Of a stretch of 64,000 nt of DNA, positions 1 to 7,700 are shown one piece after another. The notes beneath the pieces are model-generated. The model saw nothing but the letters and a program-made list of their open reading frames with translations. It ran no database searches and was not told the origin of the DNA. The stretch's first letter is position 1. Each line of letters begins with the position of its first letter. This DNA comes from Dysosmobacter sp. Marseille-Q4140 (GTDB lineage Bacteria > Bacillota > Clostridia > Oscillospirales > Oscillospiraceae), in contig CP073694.1 of the NCBI GenBank assembly GCA_018228705.1, forward strand, positions 1,116,001 through 1,180,000, in the 5' to 3' direction. Both the position numbers and the translations under genes were made by a program.

Positions 1-581
1 GCCACAAAGGCGTCTTCATCCTTGGGCTGCACGATACTGTTGCCGCACTGGGCGAAGTAGGTCCTGGCGTTCTGGGTCACCGTCTGAAGGGCGGCGTAGA
101 CCTCCCCGTAGTCGGTGTCTGACTGCCGGCGCACCGCCTCATACTGAAAGATCAGGAAAAACCGGCGGGTCAGGGCCTCCCGGCTCCCCTCCTCCTGGAT
201 AAAGCGGATGGTGCCCTCGCCCAGTTCCCGGCAGGCGGCAACATCTTCCTTTTCAATGTCCGCCTCCAGACCGGCCACATAGCGGTCCGAGTCGGCCTTG
301 CGGGTGACGGATTTGAACTGCAGGCGCATGGGCGAGATCTTGAGCCAACTGGCAAAGGTGGAGATGATGCCCCACTGCTCCTCATTGGAGCGGAGCAGGA
401 AATTGATGGGCTCGATCTCCAGGATCTTCAGGTAGCGGCCGTCCGTGGTTTCAACGATGCCGTTTCGCAGGTCTTTGATCGGGATGTAGTCCTGGACGAA
501 CTCCAGGCGCTCGGCCTGCCTTCCCCGGGCGGGCGGAGCCTTTCGCCCCCGGGAGTTTCCTGTGCGTGTCTGATGTGCCAT
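1..581 (-). CDS. VirB4-like conjugation ATPase, N-terminal part (cut by window edge)
   Basis: About 193 codons of the N-terminus are present; the gene runs off the left edge. VirB4/TrbE/CagE proteins are the ATPases that power type IV secretion at the inner face of the membrane. The ATG at 581 is preceded by an AGGAGG. The first ~30 residues are rich in Arg, Lys and Gly, followed by VQDYIPIKDLRNGIVE and ILEIEPINF, which resemble the N-terminal region of the VirB4 proteins of Tn1549-type elements. The Walker motifs lie outside the window, so the call rests on this N-terminal resemblance and on gene order behind a PrgI-like gene. Its first 131 bases overlap that upstream gene in another frame. 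Confidence 0.8.
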   Translation of the reverse strand, partial: MAHQTRTGNSRGRKAPPARGRQAERLEFVQDYIPIKDLRNGIVETTDGRYLKILEIEPINFLLRSNEEQWGIISTFASWLKISPMRLQFKSVTRKADSDRYVAGLEADIEKEDVAACRELGEGTIRFIQEEGSREALTRRFFLIFQYEAVRRQSDTDYGEVYAALQTVTQNARTYFAQCGNSIVQPKDEDAFV

Positions 582-900
582 AGTGATAACCTATCCTCCT
601 GTAATGGAGCTGGCGACGCCGCATCCAGAACAGAACGATGTGCGTGGCAAATTGGAGCAGGGAATCGCCGCCGATCCCCATGAGCGCGAATACGCCCATC
701 GGCAGCAGCGTCATGGTCATCACCACAACCTTTGCGGTGACCGGCAGGAGCATCCACATCAGTTCTGGGTAGCCCACAAGCAGAAGCAAAAACACAGCCT
801 CTATCGTGTTGCGGGTCTCCAGCATACCGCCCAACAGCTTCCCGGAATCGGTGTAGTTGGGCGGGATCGTATAGACATTGCTGAACTCTCGGTCATCCAC
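451..900 (-). CDS. PrgI/VirB3-like conjugation membrane protein
   Basis: A 149-residue protein with two close hydrophobic segments (about residues 32-52 and 55-85) followed by a basic stretch (FWMRRRQLHYRRIGYHYG). This is the layout of PrgI/VirB3-type subunits, small inner-membrane partners of VirB4. I chose the GTG at 900 because it has an AGGAGG nine bases upstream and overlaps the stop of the preceding NlpC/P60 gene by 8 bases, a normal coupled arrangement. The C-terminal ~44 codons also overlap the start of the VirB4-like gene in a second frame, which is unusual; the tail is basic and low in hydrophobicity. Family assignment is by position and topology. Confidence 0.7.
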   Translation of the reverse strand: MDDREFSNVYTIPPNYTDSGKLLGGMLETRNTIEAVFLLLLVGYPELMWMLLPVTAKVVVMTMTLLPMGVFALMGIGGDSLLQFATHIVLFWMRRRQLHYRRIGYHYGTSDTHRKLPGAKGSARPGKAGRAPGVRPGLHPDQRPAKRHR

Positions 901-2446
901 TTGCGCCGGCCTCCTCCACATCAAGCGCCGCCGGGACAAGGTCGCCCTCCAGGTCAACATCGTTCCTGCGGCGGTACTGGGTCACATAATCGGGTGAGTT
1001 GAGGACCACCCCTGTCCCGCTGGCGCAGTGGACCCAGAGCTTATTTCCGTCGGCGTCCTCGCCCGCATAGAGCAGGACATGATTGACCGGGACGGTGCCT
1101 GGCACCGCCATAAAGCCCAGGTCGCCGGGCAGCAGTTCCTCCTCGGTGATGGCGTGGGTGGCATCCCACTGGTTCCATGTCCCGTCGTAGAGGGTGACGC
1201 CAAGCGCCGTCTGATAGACCCATTCCGTGAACCCCGAGCAGTCCAGCCCGTAGGGCCGGATCGTTCCTGTGCTGCTGGAGCCGGCGGAAGTCACCAGCTT
1301 TGGCGTGTTCCACTCGCTGTTCCAGCCGGGGGCGCTTTTCCCGCCCCAGAAATATGGAACACGGCCCACCAGGGACAGGGCGCAGCGCATCAGCTCCTTC
1401 CGCTTGCCGCTGCAGTCCAGGCTGGCCAGGAACAGGTTCAGTTCCGCATCACTGATCGGCGGCACGCTTCCGTCGCTGGCGGTTCCGTACATGGTCATCT
1501 TTAGGGCATTGGACATATTGAGGATGGCCTCGCCATAGGTGATGCTGAACTGGTCATAGGTGGCGTCCACATCCACTCCGAAGGCATCCAGGATCACGGA
1601 CTGGTCGAAGGGATGGATGGTGCAGACGACATATTCCACCGTCTCCATTTCCGGCTCCTCTTCCGATTCCGAATCACTGCCCTCCCCCGCCTCATCTGTA
1701 TCTTCCCTGCTCTCTGCCGGGACCTGCGCCTCCTTTACCTCATAGGTCACGCGATACATCTGATCGGCCACCGCATTGAGTTTGCTCTGCAGATCCGCCT
1801 TTGTGGTGCCGCGCTGGCCCATGGACGCGGAGTAGGCCGCCAGGGCGTAGCAGGTGTCGTAGTCTGCGGATACGAGGGCGTTGTTGACCAGCGCCTCCAT
1901 GGAAAGCTCATAGTCATAGCCGCCGTCCGCGATGATTTGATCTACCCTGGCCAGGGCGGCGTCATAGCCGGCCTGGATACATTCTGACACCACGGCGGAC
2001 AGGTCATCGAAGTTTGCGGACACCTCCGTCGGCCCGTTGGGATCGACGGTGGATGGATCAGTGTGGAAAATGTTGTTGAACACGATGGAGGGCAGGGACA
2101 CCACCGCGATGATAATGAAGAGAAGGAACAGGCAGATAAAAATGAGGATCTTGAACAGAGTGTGCCGGAGCGACCAGGCGGCGGACAGAACGGCGCCCCA
2201 AGGGCCGCCGACTGCGGTGCCCGCCGCAATTCCTGACACCGCTTTGCCAGCCTCTACTCCTGCCTTCACCGTCGCTGCGGCCGCATTGGCCGCGGCCTCA
2301 CCCGCAGCGGAGCCTGCAGCTCCAGCGGCGCCGGCGCCGCCGGCGGCGGAGCCAAACTGCCGCGCCGCCTCGGAGGCCTGCCGCATGCCTTGCAGGTAGT
2401 TGTCCTGCCCATCGCCGAAGCGCTGTTCTTCAGACAAGGGGATCAC
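893..2446 (-). CDS. Membrane-tethered NlpC/P60 (C40) cell-wall hydrolase of the conjugation apparatus
   Basis: A 517-residue protein. Residues 1-95 are a long Ala/Gly-rich cytoplasmic segment, 97-121 a single membrane span, then an extracellular region with an acidic linker, and a C-terminal NlpC/P60 domain from about residue 345. The catalytic Cys is in GLDCSGF (about C403), the His in VNHVLLYAG (about H456) and a third polar residue probably in WVHCASG. Such gamma-D-Glu-diamino-acid or similar peptidases fill the VirB1 role: they open peptidoglycan locally for the mating channel. The start is a GTG. It lies between the VirB6-like and PrgI-like genes, as in Tn1549-family elements. Confidence 0.88.
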   Translation of the reverse strand: MIPLSEEQRFGDGQDNYLQGMRQASEAARQFGSAAGGAGAAGAAGSAAGEAAANAAAATVKAGVEAGKAVSGIAAGTAVGGPWGAVLSAAWSLRHTLFKILIFICLFLLFIIIAVVSLPSIVFNNIFHTDPSTVDPNGPTEVSANFDDLSAVVSECIQAGYDAALARVDQIIADGGYDYELSMEALVNNALVSADYDTCYALAAYSASMGQRGTTKADLQSKLNAVADQMYRVTYEVKEAQVPAESREDTDEAGEGSDSESEEEPEMETVEYVVCTIHPFDQSVILDAFGVDVDATYDQFSITYGEAILNMSNALKMTMYGTASDGSVPPISDAELNLFLASLDCSGKRKELMRCALSLVGRVPYFWGGKSAPGWNSEWNTPKLVTSAGSSSTGTIRPYGLDCSGFTEWVYQTALGVTLYDGTWNQWDATHAITEEELLPGDLGFMAVPGTVPVNHVLLYAGEDADGNKLWVHCASGTGVVLNSPDYVTQYRRRNDVDLEGDLVPAALDVEEAGASG

Positions 2447-2506
2447 CTCGCTTCTGGTAAAAGAGTCGGGCAGACGCGCCCGAAGATGGATGCGTCTGCC
2501 CGCAGA

Positions 2507-4672
2507 TCAGGGTTTCTTCCGATTGGGTGGCTTGCGCTCCGTCACAGGCCGCTTTTGGGGCTGCGTGTGGCGGGACGGCGTGGATTTGTAGCGCATAGTT
2601 TCCACCGTCGTCGTCTGCAGCTTGTCGCCATCGTAGACCGGCCTGCCGTCCTCATAGACGGGCCGGCGCTCCACAGCGGGCGTGCCGGGGATGGCGTACC
2701 ACTGGCTGCCGCCGCTGTCTTCAAACACATGGTAGTCGCCGCGTGGCGCCTGATACATGGTCCGGTCGTAGAAAGCCGTTCCGGTGCCGTCCTCGTGGCG
2801 CACCTCCAGAATACCGTCGGCGGACCGGGAGCTGTCCACAGACACCACCGGCTGGTCGAAGCCAGGCATGAACTGGCCAAAGAGCGCCGCGTTGTACTGG
2901 GCAGATGGGCTCAGACCACCACCCGACGGCGCCGGTGTCTCCGGCTCGAACTCCGGGACTGCGGCAGCCGGCGTCATCGCGTACCAGCTCAGGCCGTCCG
3001 CACCCTGGATAACCTCATGGGGCGCATCCGGCTCCTGGAAGTAGGCGCTGTTGTACCAAAGGCTGTTCCCGCCATCCGGGTAACTGGCCTCCAGAGTCCC
3101 TTCGTCCACCTGCCGCAGCAGGGTGCCGTCCGGTGCGCTGGGGAATGCCTCGGCGACCTGGGCCGCCTCGGACACATCGCCAGTAAAGGCGGGCGTGGCA
3201 TAGAAGGCGCCCATGCCCTCTCCGGAGGCAACCTGATACCACTGACTCCCGTCGGCGGCCGTGACCACCGTGTGCGGCGTGCTTGGCGCCTCATGCTGGG
3301 CGGTACTGTATAGGTCTACCTTGGCCTGCCGCCCATCCGGCGCGGTGGCGGTGGTACTGATGTGCCCGCCGGTGATCTGGGTGCCGGAATAGGTCATATT
3401 GGCCGCGGCTCCCCCCGCCAGCTGGGGCATATAGCCCGGAATGCTACGGTCGGCGATCTCTCCGCCGATGGTGCCGGAGACGTTGGGTGGCCGCGTGGCC
3501 ACAGAGGATATGGAGTTTGACGTCAGCGTGGCCCCGTTGCGGGCCGCCATGCCGCCGAAGGCCCTGCCCACGAAGCCTACGCCGCCGCCCGCGCCCATCC
3601 GGCTCCCGCCGTCCACCACGGCATCGCGGACAAAGCTGTTGGGTCGGTATCGGTTCATGAAGCCGGACAGGATCCCTCCGGCGGCGACACCGCCGGCCGT
3701 TCCGGCAGCAGCAGCACCGGCGCCGCCCCGCGCTCCCCCTCCGAATACGGAAGCGGCATTCCCGCCTCCGCCTCTGGAGAAGCCGGTCAGCACCCGGGCA
3801 GCCATCAGCATCTCCATGCCCATACTGCTGCCCGTCTGGGCCACAGACAGGCCAAGTGCCGCCAGATAGCTGTCGCATTTCTGGGCAATCTTCAGCAGCG
3901 CCAGGGCACAAAAGAGCCATAGGAAGATATTGCCTTGGCCATTGGTCAGCGCGCCGCCGTTGGCAATGAACTGGCCGACCGACGAGTTGAAGGCGCGCAG
4001 GAACCACACATTGAGCACCAGGAGCAGCAGTTGGGAGCCGACCATCCGGCACCAGCTCTGGAAGACCCGCGAGGTGGCTTTAGACGCGCCCATGGCGTAG
4101 GCAAGCGGCGAGGTATAGCAGAGAACGCCCACGAGCACATACCGCTCCACAGTTTCCAGAAGCAATTTGAAGTAGTTCCAGGCCAGGGCGATCATCAGGA
4201 TAATCAAAAGGATCAGGCCGACCACCGTGGATACTGAGACGAGGGTGGTCAGCCCATTGGTGAGCGCCTGCTCGATCCCCGCGAAGGTAAAATCGCCGGG
4301 ATCCAGCGTGGAGTCCATGAGCGCCGTGTACGGCGCCCGCGCGATGTCCAGGGCGAGGCTGAAGATGGGTTTTGCATAGGCGATTAAAAAGCCGAAAATC
4401 GCGCCCCGCGCCAGAATTGCAAGAGGGTTCTCCGTCTCCGCCAGCGGGCCGCTGAAGGCGCGGAAGATCTGCCAGACCGCCACCAGAAAGAGCAGCGCCC
4501 AGGCCGTGTACTGGATGATGGTGTAGGCACTGACAGCGAATGGGAAGTATTCCTCCATCGCGGTCATGTCCGTGCCCAGTGCCCCGATGAACACCCCGGA
4601 GATGGCATCCATGATCTGGGTCATCACGCTGGCCACCCAGGTCGCTATGCCCTCAAAGATCCAATCTAACAT
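2507..4672 (-). CDS. VirB6/TrbL-like polytopic conjugation protein with a long soluble tail
   Basis: 721 residues. The N-terminal ~290 residues contain about six hydrophobic segments (roughly 49-72, 88-110, 141-170, 178-197, 211-228, 248-262), as in VirB6/TrbL channel proteins. A Gly/Ala-rich linker (about 300-375) follows, then a 340-residue soluble tail ending in a basic, Pro-rich stretch. The tail holds three degenerate repeats, each ending in a D-G-x-x-W-Y type motif (W478/Y479, W563/Y564, and S-G-G-S-Q-W-Y at 658/659). GAGG precedes the ATG. The VirB6 role is inferred from topology and from its place just upstream of the C40 hydrolase; the tail function is unknown. Confidence 0.78.
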   Translation of the reverse strand: MLDWIFEGIATWVASVMTQIMDAISGVFIGALGTDMTAMEEYFPFAVSAYTIIQYTAWALLFLVAVWQIFRAFSGPLAETENPLAILARGAIFGFLIAYAKPIFSLALDIARAPYTALMDSTLDPGDFTFAGIEQALTNGLTTLVSVSTVVGLILLIILMIALAWNYFKLLLETVERYVLVGVLCYTSPLAYAMGASKATSRVFQSWCRMVGSQLLLLVLNVWFLRAFNSSVGQFIANGGALTNGQGNIFLWLFCALALLKIAQKCDSYLAALGLSVAQTGSSMGMEMLMAARVLTGFSRGGGGNAASVFGGGARGGAGAAAAGTAGGVAAGGILSGFMNRYRPNSFVRDAVVDGGSRMGAGGGVGFVGRAFGGMAARNGATLTSNSISSVATRPPNVSGTIGGEIADRSIPGYMPQLAGGAAANMTYSGTQITGGHISTTATAPDGRQAKVDLYSTAQHEAPSTPHTVVTAADGSQWYQVASGEGMGAFYATPAFTGDVSEAAQVAEAFPSAPDGTLLRQVDEGTLEASYPDGGNSLWYNSAYFQEPDAPHEVIQGADGLSWYAMTPAAAVPEFEPETPAPSGGGLSPSAQYNAALFGQFMPGFDQPVVSVDSSRSADGILEVRHEDGTGTAFYDRTMYQAPRGDYHVFEDSGGSQWYAIPGTPAVERRPVYEDGRPVYDGDKLQTTTVETMRYKSTPSRHTQPQKRPVTERKPPNRKKP

Positions 4673-4737
4673 GGTTTCGTTTCCTCAACATGGATGGGAG
4701 CGGCACAGAGGCCGCCCCCATCATCGGTCGGTTGTGC

Positions 4738-7700
4738 TTAGTAGCCTGTCCGGGGCAGGGTCGGGACCGGGCCGCCGCGGTAGATGATGGTCACCCACCG
4801 GTCAGTCGCCTGGATCCACTGATTCCGCCACATACCGCCCACATCGCACTTGTTGGCGAAGCGGTATTCGTGGGGCAGGTCGGACAGGACATCACAATAA
4901 ATGTACGGAGTCTCCACCTGCCGGAAGCCGCCGGGGACACGGCCGAACAGGAAGGTGACCTGGGTCACATACTCGTTGGAGGCCAGCCCAAGCGCCGCCG
5001 GGGAGGCGTCCAGGGTATAGTTCTGCAAGGTGTTCAGGTTGTCGGCCAGCACCCGCTGGGTGTTGGAGAGGTTGGTCTGGAACACGACTTTGTAGTTCAG
5101 CCGGGCCGAATAGGTGCCAGTGATGATCTTATCCAGCCGCACGGCATCGGTCGGCAGCGTGTCGCGCCAGTAGAAGCTGTCCAGCGGAACGGTGGAGTTG
5201 TTGGCGATGTCCTTGAAGGTGTAGCGGATCTCCTGGCCGGGCACGACTTCTGTGTAGCCGCTCTTGCCGATGGACACATTGGTGTAGACGCTCTCGTTGA
5301 GGAACTCGATCTGAACAATCTGGCCCTCATGCTCCAGATACACCGTCACTTCTTCCTCGCTGACGGAGTAATACTGGGGACTGGACACTTCCTTCACGAT
5401 ATAGCGGCCCAGAGGCAGCGGCTTAGACACCGCAAGTCCCCTGCTGTTGCTCTCGATGGTATCCACAAGGGCATTGGCTTTGTTGTAGATCTCAAACACC
5501 GCGCCTTCCAGCGGGGTCCCGGCCGGGAAGCCGTTGATGGCATTGTCGTCCGCGGACTTCTTCCAGATCTGGATCTGGGCTGTGATAGGCGTGTTCTCCC
5601 ACTCGATCTCGGTGGTAGCCCCGTCCCGGATATAGACGGTCTTCAGCTCATCATCCACCAGGTAGCCTTCGTTGTCCAACTCTCGGACATAGTAGCGCCC
5701 GCTGGAGAGTCCCTCAACATAGACATAGCCCCGGTCATCGCTGACGTATTCGCCGATGGGGTTTTTACTGCTGTCATACACCAAGAAATGCGCGCCATAG
5801 ATCCCTTCTCCGGTGGTAGAATCAACCTTATGGATGAGAAGACCGCTGAACGCCTCATTCTCAATGCTGATAGAGGTGGTCTTGCCGTTTTCAACCTCGA
5901 AATAATGCGGCGTATCGTCTAAGCGATACCCCTCCCCTGCCTCGATCTCAACGGCGTAGTAGGCGCCGTTCTCAAGAGCGCAGAACACACGGCCATTTTT
6001 ATCCGTCGTGACGGTGTCGATCAGTTCATCGTCGATCTTTCTAATTTCAAAGGTCGTGTTCGGGATCCGCTTGCTGGTTCGGTTGGCATCAACCTTCAGG
6101 ATCTCCACACCGCCGATGGGATCGTTATACACCGTGATCGTCTGGGTGTCCTCGGGGTTGACCTCCACCGTCTGGATGCGGGTTGCCTCGTCGATGGTGT
6201 ACCCCTCAATCGTCTTGGTCTCCTTGATCACGATAGTTCCAGTCACGCCGCTGATGCGGATCTCGCCGTTCTGGTCGGTCGTGTAGAGGCCCTTGCTGGA
6301 AAGGTGCCCGTTGGCGTCGTCCACATAGCCCCCGTCCGCATAGGTCAGTTCAAACTCCACCCCGGCCAGAGGCTCATGGGTTTCGGAGTCCAGTTTCCGG
6401 ATGACGAGGGTGCCCTGCTTGCTGTTGTAAAACCGGAGGATCTGCACCTCGCCGGCCTTGATTTTAATCGACTTCGGGGCGCCGTCCAGGACGTAGCCCT
6501 CCAGCGTTTTGATCTCCCGGGCGGTGACAGTGGTACCGGGCTCCAGATCGTCGATCACGATTCGGCCCGCCTCGTCAGTGATATATTCGCCGTTGGATGG
6601 ACCGACCACCGCGCCGGAGCTGTCGGTCACCAGGAAGGTAACGCCCTCCAGAGGCGTAGTAGTGCCTTCGATGTACTTCTCAATGACGAGGGTCGTCGAG
6701 GGGGTATTGGTAAAGTAGAGCGTCTGTGTGTCGTTGGGATTGACCTGGACGGTCTGCGTCTGATGGGCCGGGTCGATGGTGTAGCCGGGGATGGTCTCCA
6801 CCTCCGTCACCACCAAGGTACCCACCACCCCGTCGATCTGGATATTGCCGTCCTTGTCCGTCTTGTAGAGGCCATTACTTGAAATGTAGCCGTTCTCGTC
6901 GGGGACAAATTCGCCGGTAGAAGTAGTGACCTTGAACGTTACTCCCTCCAGCGGCTCCCCTGTCAAAGAATCCCGCTTGTCGATGACCAGGGACCCGGCC
7001 TTGGAGTTGGTAATGACCACCGTCTGAGTATCGCCGCCCTCTCCAATGACCACATTGGTGGAGGGGGCGTCCATCACATAGCCGGACGGGCTGCGGATCT
7101 CAGAAATGACGTATGCCCCGGGGGCCAGATTAGTGATGCGGATTTCTCCATTGCTGTCGGTCGTAAAAATACCGTTCTGGGTGAGGGTGGAATCACCGAT
7201 TACCCCATCCAAGCCCACCTCGCAGCCGGCGGCGGTTGTAACTCTGAACTCCGCACCGGGGAGGGGCTGCTTTGTGGCGCTGTCCCGTTTCTGGATGATC
7301 AGCTCGCCCTTGGGCTGGTTCTTAAAGGTTAATGTGACAGTTCTGCCCTCTTTAATCTGCACCGTCTGACTCTGTGTGTCGATGATATAGCCCGGCGGCG
7401 CGGAGACCTCCGTGACGATGACGCTCTTGCCGGGGGCCAGACCCTCAATTCGGATCTCACCGTTTTCATCTGTCCTAAAAATGCCGTTGCTGTCGCCGAT
7501 GAGGGTGCCGTCCGCATAGGTGACTTTGAACTCGGCATTAGGAAGGGTAACGCTGGGGTTGGTGGCGCAGACCTTGCGGACGAGCAAAATCCCGTCCGGC
7601 ATATTCTGGAACCTCACGGTGATTACGGACTGCTCGCCGCTGTCGGCCAGGTAGACCGTCTCAGAGGACTGGATAATGCTGTATCCATCCGCCGGATCCA

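Noticed and set aside
4672..4740. A frameshift hiding a normal cell-wall anchor behind LPRTG of the adhesin
   Set aside because: Only 66 bases separate the stop from the next gene's ATG; in no frame do they encode a hydrophobic span with a basic tail.
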